The notes under the pieces are model-generated. The model searched no databases. It was not told where the DNA came from and saw only the letters and a list, made by a program, of their open reading frames with translations. 64,000 bases of DNA from Pontibacter roseus DSM 17521. Its GTDB lineage: Bacteria; Bacteroidota; Bacteroidia; Cytophagales; Hymenobacteraceae. Shown piece by piece: positions 43,302 to 52,576 of this stretch. Each line of letters opens with the position of its first letter. Positions within the stretch are counted from its first letter, which is position 1. The stretch spans positions 692,833 to 756,832 of the forward strand of contig NZ_KB890762.1 of NCBI RefSeq assembly GCF_000373265.1, read 5' to 3'. The translations under genes and the position numbers were made by a program.

Positions 43302-44810
43302 ATGAACCACCTGCTCCTCCTGCTTCCGCTGCTCATTCCGTTGTACGCTGCCATCCTGTGCCTTTTCTTTTGGAGGTATGTGAAGGTGCAGCAGTACATT
43401 GCCGTGCTCGCGCAAGCGGGGCTGCTGGTCTCCACGTTTCTGCTGCTGCTCGAAGTGAACACCAACGGCATTGCCACTACCCAGATTGGTAACTGGCCGG
43501 CCCCCTTTGGCATCACGCTCGCCGCAGACCTTTTCAGTTGCCTGATGGTGCTGACGGGTTCTATCGTAGGTATGGCGATTCATCTGTTTTCCATCAAGGG
43601 GCTGGACAGGGGCCGGCAGACGTTTGGCTACTACCCCATTCTGTTGCTCCTGCAGCTAGGTATAGGCGGCGTCTGCCTCACCGGTGACCTGTTCAACATG
43701 TTCGTCTGGTTTGAGCTGCTCCTGATTTGCTGCTTCGTGCTGATAGCCTTGGGCGGAACCAAGCCGCAACTGGAAGGGGCCATCAAATACGTGACCATCA
43801 ACCTCCTGGCCTCCGGATTCTTGCTCACAGGTATAGGTTTGGTGTATGGCATAACAGGTACTCTGAACCTGGCGGAGCTTGGCCTGATGGCGCGTGCCCC
43901 TATGACGCACCCCAGCATGGTAACCTTAGCGGGCATGTTCTTCCTGGTGGCATTTGGTACCAAGGCGGCTATTTTCCCGCTGTTCTTTTGGCTGCCGGCC
44001 TCTTACCATACGCCTCCCATCGCCATCTCCTCTTTCATTGCCGGCCTGCTTACCAAGGTGGGGATGTATGCCATGATACGCCTGTTCACACTGGTGTTCA
44101 TACAGGACAAAGGCCTGATGCTGCCTTTGTTCACGGTATTGGCTGGGCTTACAATGGTGATTGGCGTGTTGGGGGCGGCCTCACAGAACGACTTCCGGAA
44201 GATTCTCTCCTTCCACATCGTGAGCCAGATTGGCTACATGCTCATGGGGTTGGCCATCTCTACACCGCTGGCTTTGGCCGGGAGCATCTACTTCATCATG
44301 CACAACGTGCTGGTCAAGACGAACCTCTTCCTCATCAGTGGAGTGGTGGCGCACCGGCATGGCACGTACGCCCTCAAGAAACTAGGTAGCGTATACCTGC
44401 AGCACCCGTTCCTGTCGCTGCTATTCTTCATTTCCGCCTTCTCGCTGGCAGGTATACCGCCTTTCTCCGGCTTCTGGGGGAAGTTCATGCTGGCAAAGGC
44501 AGGCTTTGAGGCGGACTACTTCGGTTTGGTCCTGACATCGCTTGCCGTCAGCCTGCTCACTATTTTCTCAATGACCAAGATATGGAACGAGGTGTTCTGG
44601 AAACGAAAACCGGAGACAGACCCGCTGTTGGAGGTGATGACCGAGGCGGACCTGCGCGTGAACAGGCTGCTGCACCTGCCGGTGGTGTTCCTGGTGGTGT
44701 TCATCCTGTTCATCGGGGTGTACGCCGAGCCGACAGTAGCGCTCGCGCAACGGGCTGCTGAACAGCTCCTCAACAGCGAAATGTACATCAACGCCGTATT
44801 GAAAAGATGA
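43302..44810 (+). CDS. mrpD: Mrp antiporter subunit D
   Basis: A 502-residue, about 14-helix subunit of the NuoL/M/N family. The helix-5 glutamate lies in NMFVWFELLLICCFVLIALGG and the helix-7 lysine in FGTKAAIFPLFFWLPASYHTPP, with AGLLTKVGMYAMIRLF and IHNVL-type MHNVLVKTNLFLISGVVAH further on. Both key residues are intact, suggesting a working proton path. Confidence 0.95.
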   Translation: MNHLLLLLPLLIPLYAAILCLFFWRYVKVQQYIAVLAQAGLLVSTFLLLLEVNTNGIATTQIGNWPAPFGITLAADLFSCLMVLTGSIVGMAIHLFSIKGLDRGRQTFGYYPILLLLQLGIGGVCLTGDLFNMFVWFELLLICCFVLIALGGTKPQLEGAIKYVTINLLASGFLLTGIGLVYGITGTLNLAELGLMARAPMTHPSMVTLAGMFFLVAFGTKAAIFPLFFWLPASYHTPPIAISSFIAGLLTKVGMYAMIRLFTLVFIQDKGLMLPLFTVLAGLTMVIGVLGAASQNDFRKILSFHIVSQIGYMLMGLAISTPLALAGSIYFIMHNVLVKTNLFLISGVVAHRHGTYALKKLGSVYLQHPFLSLLFFISAFSLAGIPPFSGFWGKFMLAKAGFEADYFGLVLTSLAVSLLTIFSMTKIWNEVFWKRKPETDPLLEVMTEADLRVNRLLHLPVVFLVVFILFIGVYAEPTVALAQRAAEQLLNSEMYINAVLKR

Positions 44811-44811
44811 T

Positions 44812-45309
44812 ATGAAAACTTTTCTCCTGCATTCCATTTCCGCTTTTGTGCTCAGCTACCTGTTCTTCAAATACTTAGATTCAGGTGTGCCCTACAACGC
44901 TCTGACTGCCGTGGCGGTTGCCACATCGGTGCTGTTCATGCTGTGGCTGAGTTCCCTGGCTTACAACAGAACCTACTTCCGGAAACTGCCCAAGGCCCTC
45001 AATTTCCTGTTGTACTTCCTCAAAGAACTGATAGTGGCCAACCTGCGGGTGGCCTATGATATCCTGACGCCCAGGTACCACATGCAGCCCATTGTGATTG
45101 CCCTGCCTCTCACAGTCAAAACCGATTTGGAGATTACACTACTCACTGGCTTTATCACCCTCACGCCTGGTTCGCTCACCATTGATTTGAGCAGCGACAG
45201 GAAATTCCTCTACATGCATTCGCTATACCTGAAGAACGGCGATGTCGAGGAACTGAAGCGCAGCATCAAGGAAGGATTTGAACGCCGATTACTGGAACTG
45301 ACAAGATGA
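44812..45309 (+). CDS. mrpE: Mrp antiporter subunit E
   Basis: A 165-residue MnhE: two to three N-terminal hydrophobic helices, the conserved [25 protein letters not shown], then a cytoplasmic part with [26 protein letters not shown]. The start at 44812 follows mrpD immediately. Overlaps mrpF by 4 nt. Confidence 0.93.
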   Translation: MKTFLLHSISAFVLSYLFFKYLDSGVPYNALTAVAVATSVLFMLWLSSLAYNRTYFRKLPKALNFLLYFLKELIVANLRVAYDILTPRYHMQPIVIALPLTVKTDLEITLLTGFITLTPGSLTIDLSSDRKFLYMHSLYLKNGDVEELKRSIKEGFERRLLELTR

Positions 45310-45575
45310 GCATCTTTTCCGTCACCCTCATAGTCGCGATGGCGGCGCTGAGCATCTGCCTGGTGCTGACGGCCATACGATTCGCCTTAGGCCCGACACT
45401 TCCAGACCGCATCACCGCCTTTGACTTGTTCGTGGCCAACGTCATCGGAATGGTGGCCATCTATACCGAACTGACGGGCAACGCCGACTTCATCGATGTG
45501 GCCATCATCCTTTCTCTGTTCGGTTTTCTGGGCTCCATTTCGTTTGCCTACTATCTTATGAAATCTACCCGATAA
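45306..45575 (+). CDS. mrpF: Mrp antiporter subunit F
   Basis: An 89-residue three-helix subunit with the MnhF motif LGPTLPDRITAFDLFVANVIGM. ATGA overlap with mrpE. The Asp in LPDRI and Glu in TELTG are part of the family's conserved charged positions. Confidence 0.92.
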   Translation: MSIFSVTLIVAMAALSICLVLTAIRFALGPTLPDRITAFDLFVANVIGMVAIYTELTGNADFIDVAIILSLFGFLGSISFAYYLMKSTR

Positions 45576-45578
45576 GCC

Positions 45579-45974
45579 ATGTTTGAAAACATCAACTACC
45601 TGCTGCTGCGCGAGATTGTCTCCTCCGTCCTCATTATGCTGGGCGTGGCGTTCATGCTGATTGCCACCATTGGGCTGTTGCGGTTCCCCGATTTCTACAT
45701 CCGGATGTCGGCCATCACAAAGGGGGCCACGCTGGGGCTCACCCTGATTCTGACAGGTATGGGCATCTACTTCAACGAGGCGGATATGCTGATCAAGGTG
45801 CTGCTCATCATCGGCTTCACTTTCATCACTTCCCCAGTATCGGCCCACGTGATAGGCCGGACGGCCGTGCGGAACAAGATACCTTTCTGGGACAGGACGA
45901 ACCTGGATGAGTTCAAGGACTACCTGCACAAGGAGCACATGGCCCGGGACCATGAGAAAGACGGGAAAGAGTAA
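45579..45974 (+). CDS. mrpG: Mrp antiporter subunit G
   Basis: A 131-residue subunit with three membrane helices and MnhG signature IGLLRFPDFYIRMSAITKGATLGL, plus a charged tail. It completes the A-G set, with no gene missing. It converges on the phosphatase gene with only 6 bp between the stops, so no separate terminator is visible. Confidence 0.93.
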   Translation: MFENINYLLLREIVSSVLIMLGVAFMLIATIGLLRFPDFYIRMSAITKGATLGLTLILTGMGIYFNEADMLIKVLLIIGFTFITSPVSAHVIGRTAVRNKIPFWDRTNLDEFKDYLHKEHMARDHEKDGKE

Positions 45975-45980
45975 GCGGGC

Positions 45981-46802
45981 TTAGTGAGGGGAAGGCTGCA
46001 GGAACGGACGCACCGATTCAGCATAGGTACCGAAAGCCTCCACCTGCGTGAGGATGTGGTCAGGGTACGTGAGGGAAGTGAGTTTGCCACCGAATACGCA
46101 GCCCGTGTCAATGTTGATGGTATTGTTCTTCCAGCGGGGCTCCTGCACCGGCGTGTGGCCATACACCACCACCGCCATACCTGAATAATCGGCTGCCCAG
46201 TCCAGGCGAACCGGCAACCCGTAGGAATCGACCTCCCCTGTGGTAGGGCCGTACAGGCAGAGGTCGCGCACCGATTTGCTGTGCCGTCCGTGTAGCTGTT
46301 CTTCCAGGCCAGCATGTGCCACCACCAGTCGCCCCTCGTCGAGTATGATGTGGTGTGGCAGGTGCCCCAGGAAATTCCGCACGCGATCATGGAAGGCTTT
46401 ATCATAATGCGCAAGCTGTGCCATGGTCAGTTCCAAGCCATGCCGCACCTTCACGTTGCGGCCCATCAGTTTGCGGAAAAGCTTGTCGTCGTGGTTACCG
46501 CTCACGCACAGGGCCACCTCCTGCTCCACCATGTCCATCACCAGCCGCAACACCTCCGGAGAGTTAGGGCCCCGATTCACCAAGTCTCCCACAAAAATGG
46601 CCATGCAGCCTTCGGGCGGGTATACCTTGAATCGGTCGGTCTCTCGGTCATCCACCACCTGATATCCCAGTTTGTGCAGCAGCGCCAGCAACTCCTCAAA
46701 GCAGCCGTGCACATCGCCGATGATATGGAAATGCCCGTGCAGGTCTTTCAGGATTAAATTGCCGCTGTTGTCTGGTTCTTGTATCATATTGCCCTCCTGC
46801 AA
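45981..46802 (-). CDS. Metallophosphoesterase, PrpA/Ap4A-hydrolase-like
   Basis: A 273-residue calcineurin-type phosphoesterase. Metal motifs are HIIGDVHGCFEE (GDVHG), FVGDLVNRGPNS (GDxVxRG), SGNHDDKL (GNHD), VVAHAGLE and VVYGHTPV, with a closing NIDTGCVFGGKLTSLTYP as in PrpE and PNKP-type phosphatases. It may hydrolyse diadenosine polyphosphates or phosphoproteins. Starts at 46802 or, less likely, at the ATG at 46787. Confidence 0.88.
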   Translation of the reverse strand: MQEGNMIQEPDNSGNLILKDLHGHFHIIGDVHGCFEELLALLHKLGYQVVDDRETDRFKVYPPEGCMAIFVGDLVNRGPNSPEVLRLVMDMVEQEVALCVSGNHDDKLFRKLMGRNVKVRHGLELTMAQLAHYDKAFHDRVRNFLGHLPHHIILDEGRLVVAHAGLEEQLHGRHSKSVRDLCLYGPTTGEVDSYGLPVRLDWAADYSGMAVVVYGHTPVQEPRWKNNTINIDTGCVFGGKLTSLTYPDHILTQVEAFGTYAESVRPFLQPSPH

Positions 46803-47059
46803 GTGTTGTTATAGAATCCGGGTTTCTATAATAACTAGAAAAATAGGCTGCAGGTTAGAACTTGGACCAGTTTTTTTAAGCAGGTGATTGTACTTGATAC
46901 GCGGCTGTTACTGAGAACAGGCTCCAGTAACCATCAACTTTGAGTTTTTGGAAACCCCTTTGTATACAGGGTATAGGCCTTGAAAGGCTGCTATTGCTAG
47001 CCACTGTACAACGAGAAAAAGGATAGCGCTAAGGTATAGATATGCTTAAATTACATTGT

Positions 47060-48766
47060 TCATCCCCTATCCGGGTCATTCAGGTCTTCGCCGAAACCCT
47101 CTATACCTGCCGCGCTTCTGAAGCCGCTCACCAGGCAATCCTTCCAGTAGTTGAACACGGAGCGGTTTTTCGCGCGCGTCACTTCTATAGGACCGGTGCG
47201 CAGCTCCTCCCCTTGCTTCGGGTTGTCTGAGGCTATCACGAATTTATTGGCCACTTTGGAGAGAATCTTCTTGCCCAGTGACTGTCTCCTGTCTTCCTCC
47301 TGGGTCAGGATGTCCACCTTGAAATTGCTGTAGCGCGCATTAAGATGCCCAGTTGCCCGGTTGCGGTATACCTCCAACCTGAAATCGCTCTTATGCAGCT
47401 GCCCTTCCTTCACGCTCAAAAAAGTGGTGGGCTCCAGAATGGGGTTCATCGTGGCCGGGTCTGCTGGTCCCACGCTTCCTTCCAGGGTATGGAAAGCGTT
47501 CTGGTCCAGGAGGTTCATCCGGACGGTCACAGCCATGGGCGCCTCGCCGTTGATACGCGCTTTCACATCCACCACGGCAGGGCTATCGGCTGACATCCGG
47601 TTCTTGTCATTGGTTAGATTCGTGATAGTGGCATAGAGATTCTCAAATGTGATGACACCGGTCTCCACCGCCTCCGGAGCCAGCTCCTCGTAGCGAACGT
47701 GCATCCCCTTCACCTCGATTTTGTTTACTACCAACAGGGTCTTCAAATCCTGCACCAGGTCGTGCGGGAGGGGCTTGTCTCCCTTCTGGGGAAAGTTCTT
47801 CCGGTCCATGTACGCACTGAAGGTGGGGCTTTCTACGTTCACCAGTTCCGCCACCAGGTGGCTATACCTGGAGTAAGCTTTGTAGTCAACGCCACTGCAG
47901 TTGATTTCCGGCACATCCACTTTCATGGTGGAGACAGACATACCTTTCTTTCCGGCCATGGCGGCAGGCTTCAGCAGCGGAATCACCTCCAGTTTTCCGA
48001 TGTTGAGCGTACCGTCTGAGGTGTTCGCTTTCAGCGCGCCGGCCCGAAGCCGGTAAGTGCCATCAGGCAGCAGATAACTGGCCATACCTGTTTCCAAAGC
48101 GATGCTGCTGGCATAGAAAGCCCTGTCTTCGGCCTGGAAAGAGGTGCTGTCCAGTTGCAGGTTTTTCACGTCCAAGTGCAGGCCCTTCACTGTGAATCTA
48201 TCCACTTCCGATTCTTTTCCCTGCCTGAACCTGAGGGCACCGTCCTCTAGTTGGATGCGGCCGATGCGGGCCTCCCGCGCTATACCTTGCACCGTCTCAT
48301 GTAGTGCTTTATCCTGTTGGGTGGTGTCCTCCCGCATCTGGGTTATTTTCAGGATGGGTTGCTGTAGCCTTAGCCGCGACACATCCAAAGGCTTGCCACG
48401 CAGGATACCGATAAAGTTCACGCCGCTCAGCTTAAAGGTACGGCTTCGCAGGTCGATGAGCATGAGCGGTAATTCGGCTTGTCCCGTGTCTTTCTGCGCA
48501 GCAGCCGCTCTGGCTTCCCATTCGTCATAATTCGGAGTGAAGTGCAGGCTGTCAGCCGATATGCTCCCGCCCAGCAGCGATGCATCCAGTCCGTGCAGCT
48601 GCAGACTGTAGAGGCCTTTGCTCTGCTCCTTCACCGTCGTCACGAGCTTGTCCTGCAGCCAGGGAATGAAGTACCAGGAGGTGAGAGCCGATACAAAAAG
48701 CAGCAAAAGAAAGAGAAGGAGCAGGAGCCATACCCACCCAGAACGGAAAAGCGTTTTGAAATTCAC
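47060..48766 (-). CDS. AsmA-like membrane-anchored protein (DUF748-like)
   Basis: A 568-residue protein with one N-terminal membrane anchor (residues about 11-33) and a long beta-rich periplasmic part. Short repeats such as GLDASLLGGSISADSLHFTPN, DVSRLRLQQPILKITQ and VKGLHLDVKNLQLDSTSFQ are typical of AsmA/TamB-type proteins that form a lipid-carrying groove. It may help lipid transport to the outer membrane. It stands alone; the upstream 106 bp up to the divergent TetR operator holds its promoter. Confidence 0.75.
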   Translation of the reverse strand: MNFKTLFRSGWVWLLLLLFLLLLFVSALTSWYFIPWLQDKLVTTVKEQSKGLYSLQLHGLDASLLGGSISADSLHFTPNYDEWEARAAAAQKDTGQAELPLMLIDLRSRTFKLSGVNFIGILRGKPLDVSRLRLQQPILKITQMREDTTQQDKALHETVQGIAREARIGRIQLEDGALRFRQGKESEVDRFTVKGLHLDVKNLQLDSTSFQAEDRAFYASSIALETGMASYLLPDGTYRLRAGALKANTSDGTLNIGKLEVIPLLKPAAMAGKKGMSVSTMKVDVPEINCSGVDYKAYSRYSHLVAELVNVESPTFSAYMDRKNFPQKGDKPLPHDLVQDLKTLLVVNKIEVKGMHVRYEELAPEAVETGVITFENLYATITNLTNDKNRMSADSPAVVDVKARINGEAPMAVTVRMNLLDQNAFHTLEGSVGPADPATMNPILEPTTFLSVKEGQLHKSDFRLEVYRNRATGHLNARYSNFKVDILTQEEDRRQSLGKKILSKVANKFVIASDNPKQGEELRTGPIEVTRAKNRSVFNYWKDCLVSGFRSAAGIEGFGEDLNDPDRG

Positions 48767-48873
48767 GGGAGTCGATTGGTTTATGCGTTCTTACGGACAA
48801 CCGTGCCCTGCGTTAAAAAAGACGCCACTGTAGAGGTATAGAAAAACAGGCAGGAAGAGGCCAACAAAATTAT

Positions 48874-48887
48874 TGAACAATCGTTCA
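48874..48887. promoter_or_regulatory. Candidate TetR-family operator
   Basis: TGAACAATCGTTCA is an inverted repeat (TGAAC-4 nt-GTTCA) of the kind bound by many TetR regulators. It ends 9 bp before the ATG of the tetR-like gene and lies between it and the divergent AsmA-like gene, suggesting autorepression and possibly control of both sides. Confidence 0.65.
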
Positions 48888-48896
48888 TTAAATAAG

Positions 48897-49463
48897 ATGA
48901 ACAAGTTTCAGGAGAAGCGGGAACAAAGTGTCGGCACCTTGGTGGAGGTGGCGCTCCGGCTGTTTGCCCAGAAAGGCTACGAGGCGACATCGATTCGCGC
49001 AATTGCCAGTGAGGCGGGCATGTCGTTGGGGCTGCTGTACAATTACTTCAGCGGGAAAGAACAACTGCTCGAAGAGATTTTCCGGCAGGGCATCCGGGAC
49101 GTACAGGCTACCCTCAGCAACCAGACAGAGCAGCAAACAGACTCTCGCATTGCGCGTCATATACAGCAGACGGTGCAGCTGCTCAAGGAGAAAAAGGACT
49201 TCTGGAGGCTGCTGCATGGCATCCGGATGCAGTCACCTGTGGTGAAGCGGCTGCTTGTCAGCATGCAGGCGGAAACAGAGGCGATTGAGACCAGTATCCG
49301 ACAGAACCTGGAGCAGGACGGCTTCGGGAATGTGGCGATAGAAGCGAAACTGCTCTTCGCCGCCATCGATGGTATGGCGCACCACTTCCTGCTGTTCGAC
49401 GATTACCCGATAGACGAGGTAGCCCAACTGCTCATACTTAAATACAGCAAAGGCAAGAAATGA
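48897..49463 (+). CDS. TetR-family transcriptional regulator
   Basis: A 188-residue repressor. The HTH region is LVEVALRLFAQKGYEATSIRAIASEAGMSLGLLYNYFSGKEQLLEEIF (standard TetR), followed by an all-helical ligand domain with no recognised effector. ATG 48897 is 9 bp from the inverted repeat TGAACAATCGTTCA. The next gene, an alpha/beta hydrolase, follows by 49 bp in the same direction, and may be a regulated target. Confidence 0.92.
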   Translation: MNKFQEKREQSVGTLVEVALRLFAQKGYEATSIRAIASEAGMSLGLLYNYFSGKEQLLEEIFRQGIRDVQATLSNQTEQQTDSRIARHIQQTVQLLKEKKDFWRLLHGIRMQSPVVKRLLVSMQAETEAIETSIRQNLEQDGFGNVAIEAKLLFAAIDGMAHHFLLFDDYPIDEVAQLLILKYSKGKK

Positions 49464-49512
49464 AAGGAAAGAAAGAACGCACTCCCAATCATAAAATAAT
49501 TCAGCACACGGT

Positions 49513-50403
49513 ATGGAAACTTATAGAGAGACAACGGCAGGCACCATGAAGTCCCCCAAGTGGCTGGACCGGATTCTGTACCCCTTCGCGCACCACACCC
49601 TGACCTTGCCGAACGGGCAGATGCACTATGTGGATGAGGGTCAGGGCGAGCCTATTGTTTTCGTGCACGGCACGCCTACCTGGTCGTTTGTGTGGCGCCA
49701 GCAAATCAAGTCCCTGAGCAGAAGGTATCGTTGTATTGCACCTGACCACCTGGGCTTTGGCCTGTCAGAAAAACCTACGTCGTTCAGCTATACCCCAGAG
49801 GCGCACGCCCAGAACCTGGAGCAACTAATAGAACACCTGCAGTTAAAAGACATCACACTGGTAGTACACGATTTTGGAGGCCCTATTGGTTTGAACTACG
49901 CCCTGCGCCACCCTTCTAACGTCAAACGGATTGTTATCCTGAACACCTGGCTGTGGAGCTTGCAAGAGGAGAGACAGATGATGAAAATCAGCGGCTTCCT
50001 GAACGGCGCTCTTGGCCGCTTGCTATACCTGAACCTGGGCTTTTCGCCGCGCCTGTTGCTCCCCAGAGGCTACCACGAGCGTCGCCACCTCAGCAAAGAT
50101 GTTCACCGGCACTACCTGCGGCCCCTGAACAAAGCCAGCAACCGCATCGGGACCTGGCACTTCGCTGTGGCGCTGAAGGAGTCGGGAGATTGGTTTGAGC
50201 AATTGTGGGAACAGCGGGAAAATATCAGGCCTATAACCAAGCTCATCCTGTGGGGAGAGAAAGACGCGCTGCTGCCCCTCCACCTGCTGGACAAATGGCA
50301 AGAGGCTTTTCCGGAGGCACAGGTACAACGTTACAAAGCCGGCCATTTCGTGCAGGAAGAAAAAGGCGGCGAAATAGCCGACTCGATTTTAAAATTTATA
50401 TAA
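49513..50403 (+). CDS. Alpha/beta hydrolase, haloalkane-dehalogenase-like with altered halide site
   Basis: A 296-residue hydrolase closest to haloalkane dehalogenases and related Asp-nucleophile enzymes. The nucleophile is Asp120 in LVVHDFGGPIGLNYA, the catalytic His is His278 (KAGHFVQEE), and the oxyanion turn is HGTPTWSF. In dehalogenases the two halide-stabilising residues are the Asn after HG and the Trp after the nucleophile; here they are Thr54 and Phe121. True dehalogenase activity is doubtful; an ester or epoxide substrate is more likely. It follows the tetR-like gene. Confidence 0.85.
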   Translation: METYRETTAGTMKSPKWLDRILYPFAHHTLTLPNGQMHYVDEGQGEPIVFVHGTPTWSFVWRQQIKSLSRRYRCIAPDHLGFGLSEKPTSFSYTPEAHAQNLEQLIEHLQLKDITLVVHDFGGPIGLNYALRHPSNVKRIVILNTWLWSLQEERQMMKISGFLNGALGRLLYLNLGFSPRLLLPRGYHERRHLSKDVHRHYLRPLNKASNRIGTWHFAVALKESGDWFEQLWEQRENIRPITKLILWGEKDALLPLHLLDKWQEAFPEAQVQRYKAGHFVQEEKGGEIADSILKFI

Positions 50404-50466
50404 GTAATATATAATATTGGCACGATAATAGGTATAGCTTTTTCAAATGGTACTTATAATTAATCT

Positions 50467-51057
50467 ATGAAAAAGCTATTTCACTACGCCTGCCTATTGG
50501 CTTTGCCGCTTCTACTTGGCGCCTGCGACGAAGAGGAGAAAGAGACTCCCTTGCCTGAACCGGAAGCAAGCCTGAACAGAACCTTCGACTTTAAGAACGC
50601 AGACGAAGACGAGAAAGCCACCTATACCTTGGGCGCTTTTGAATCGCATTTGGTTTTGGAGAATGGCAAACTGGAACTGGCATTCTCCCCTGCGGCTCCC
50701 ACCGGCAAAGATGCCCTGGTCTTCAAGATAAAGAGCACTGATATACCCAGCGGGTATGTAGGGAAGTATAGCGTCAAATCACTGCCGGAGACGGAAGCCG
50801 GAAAGGCGGAAACCACCTATTACCACTACCTGGGCACAGGCGGCGGAAGCGCCCTAATGAGCGGGGGCAACACGATGGCAGGAGAAGTAGAAATCACCGC
50901 CTTTGACACCCAGAACCAACTGGCCAGCGGCAAGTTCGAGATCACCATGCCTGACGCCTATGACCCTACCCGCTACAACCCCAACCTGGACGATGCCCGT
51001 AAATGCGACATCACAGTGACAGGTTTCTTCAAGAACCTGCGTCTCGTACGTCTCTAA
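50467..51057 (+). CDS. Lipoprotein of unknown function
   Basis: A 196-residue protein with lipobox (LPLLLGAC, Cys20), an acidic linker (DEEEKETPLPEPEAS), and a beta-rich domain with a repeated Gly/Ser stretch (YHYLGTGGGSALMSGGNT). It has no family that I recognise. It is a stand-alone gene ending with a strong terminator. Confidence 0.75.
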   Translation: MKKLFHYACLLALPLLLGACDEEEKETPLPEPEASLNRTFDFKNADEDEKATYTLGAFESHLVLENGKLELAFSPAAPTGKDALVFKIKSTDIPSGYVGKYSVKSLPETEAGKAETTYYHYLGTGGGSALMSGGNTMAGEVEITAFDTQNQLASGKFEITMPDAYDPTRYNPNLDDARKCDITVTGFFKNLRLVRL

Positions 51058-51061
51058 ACAG

Positions 51062-51097
51062 CAAAGCCCCCCGCAGCTATACCTGCGGGGGGCTTTG
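51062..51097. terminator. Intrinsic terminator with AGGTATAG motif in its loop
   Basis: A perfect 15-bp stem (51062-51076 with 51083-51097) with the loop CTATAC. The motif copy lies across the apex on the minus strand. It ends the lipoprotein gene and probably the his operon coming from the right. Confidence 0.88.
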
Positions 51098-51117
51098 TAG
51101 TAATTCTAAAGTAAAAG

Positions 51118-51726
51118 CTATTTCTTGTGTCGCTCCTGCAGCACAGCCACCACATCACTCAGTTGCATGCCTGTGGCTGCCAGCAGCACCAGCAGGTGGT
51201 AAAGCAAATCGGCTGCTTCGCCTTTCATGGTATCCGTTTTTCCCGCCACGGCATCAATCACCGTCTCCACGGCCTCCTCTCCCACCTTCTGCGCTATCTT
51301 GTTCACGCCTTTGTTGAAGAGGAAATTGGTATACGATGCCTCCGAAGGCTTTGCCTTGCGTTCCTGAATCACCTCTTCCAGCCTGGCTATGAACTGAATG
51401 GCTGCCATCCGTTTCGCCGTGTCATCCTCGCCAAAACAGCTTGTATCACCGGTATGGCAAGTGGGACCATTGGGTTTCACTTTGATGAGCAGGGAATCGT
51501 TGTCGCAGTCCTCCATGATGCTGAGCACGTGCAGCGTGTTGCCGGATGTTTCGCCCTTGGTCCAGAGACGGTTCTTAGAGCGGGAGAAGAACGTGACCAA
51601 TCCCTCTTTCTGTGTCTTGTCCAGCGCCTCCCAGTTCATGTAACCCAGCATGAGCACCTGTCCGGTTTGCCCATCCTGTATCACCGCCGGCACCAGGCCG
51701 CTCATTTTGTCGAAGTCAATGTTCAA
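51118..51726 (-). CDS. hisIE: Bifunctional phosphoribosyl-AMP cyclohydrolase / phosphoribosyl-ATP pyrophosphatase
   Basis: A 202-residue fusion. The HisI half (1-110) has VTFFSRSKNRLWTKGETSGN, EDCDNDSLLIKVKPNGPTCHTGDTSCF with zinc cysteines; the HisE half (110-202) has KVGEEAVETVIDAV and GEAADLLYHLLVLL. Catalyses steps 2 and 3 of histidine synthesis. It is the last gene of hisH-A-F-IE, 91 bp after hisF. Confidence 0.95.
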   Translation of the reverse strand: MNIDFDKMSGLVPAVIQDGQTGQVLMLGYMNWEALDKTQKEGLVTFFSRSKNRLWTKGETSGNTLHVLSIMEDCDNDSLLIKVKPNGPTCHTGDTSCFGEDDTAKRMAAIQFIARLEEVIQERKAKPSEASYTNFLFNKGVNKIAQKVGEEAVETVIDAVAGKTDTMKGEAADLLYHLLVLLAATGMQLSDVVAVLQERHKK

Positions 51727-51817
51727 AATCAGTTTGTTTTGAGGTTAGAAGGTAAAGAGTAAGGAGCGTGTGCCTAAACAAGCGGCCTTCACGATTCGGC
51801 AATTTAACAATCCCTGA

Positions 51818-52576
51818 TTAAATCCGAACATCTACCCCCTGATTTTTGAGGAAGTGCTTCAGGTCCGGTATTTCTAGCTCCCGGAAGTGGAACAGACTGG
51901 CTGCCAGCGCGGCATCGGCCTGTGCCTGCAAGAAAACGTCAGCAAAGTGCTGCTTATTGCCCGCCCCTCCCGAGGCGACTACCGGCACTGTCACAGCGCG
52001 TGCTACCTCCCCGGTGATATCCAGTGCGAATCCAGCCTTGGTACCGTCGTTGTTCATGCTGGTCAGCAGTATCTCACCTGCGCCTAAATCCACTACCCGT
52101 TTGGACCAGTCCACGGTAGCATGCTCCGTCTCCACGGTACCAGCCCGGGTGTATACCTTCCAGCCGGTGGCGTCGGTGTGCTTCGTATCAATGGCTACGG
52201 TCACGCACTGGCTCCCGAAGCGCTTAGCCAGGTCCTCCACCAGTTGTGGGTGGCGGATGGCAGCCGAGTTGATAGACACTTTATCGGCGCCAGCCTGCAG
52301 CAGCACCTCCACATCGGCCACGGAGCTTATACCTCCACCCACTGTGAAAGGAATATCGATGTGTCGGGCAATGTCGCGCACGAGTTCCGCGAAGGTCTTA
52401 CGTTCTTCATTGGTAGCGGTGATGTCGAGGAATACCAGTTCATCAGCACCTTGTCCGGCATACCACTTGGCCAGTTCCACCGGGTCGCCGGCATCGCGGA
52501 TGTTCTCGAAACGGATGCCCTTCACAGTACGGCCGTCTTTGATGTCGAGGCAGGGTATAATGCGTTTGGTTAGCAT
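51818..52576 (-). CDS. hisF: Imidazole glycerol phosphate synthase, cyclase subunit
   Basis: A 252-residue half-barrel-repeat (beta/alpha)8 enzyme: [20 protein letters not shown] carries Asp11, and [12 protein letters not shown] the second catalytic Asp. With HisH it makes imidazole glycerol phosphate and AICAR. It overlaps hisA by 7 bp. Confidence 0.96.
   Translation of the reverse strand: MLTKRIIPCLDIKDGRTVKGIRFENIRDAGDPVELAKWYAGQGADELVFLDITATNEERKTFAELVRDIARHIDIPFTVGGGISSVADVEVLLQAGADKVSINSAAIRHPQLVEDLAKRFGSQCVTVAIDTKHTDATGWKVYTRAGTVETEHATVDWSKRVVDLGAGEILLTSMNNDGTKAGFALDITGEVARAVTVPVVASGGAGNKQHFADVFLQAQADAALAASLFHFRELEIPDLKHFLKNQGVDVRI

Noticed and set aside
46809..46831. An 8-bp hairpin (TTATAGAA with TTCTATAA) upstream of the phosphatase gene
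   Set aside because: AT-rich and short; without conservation data it cannot be told from chance.
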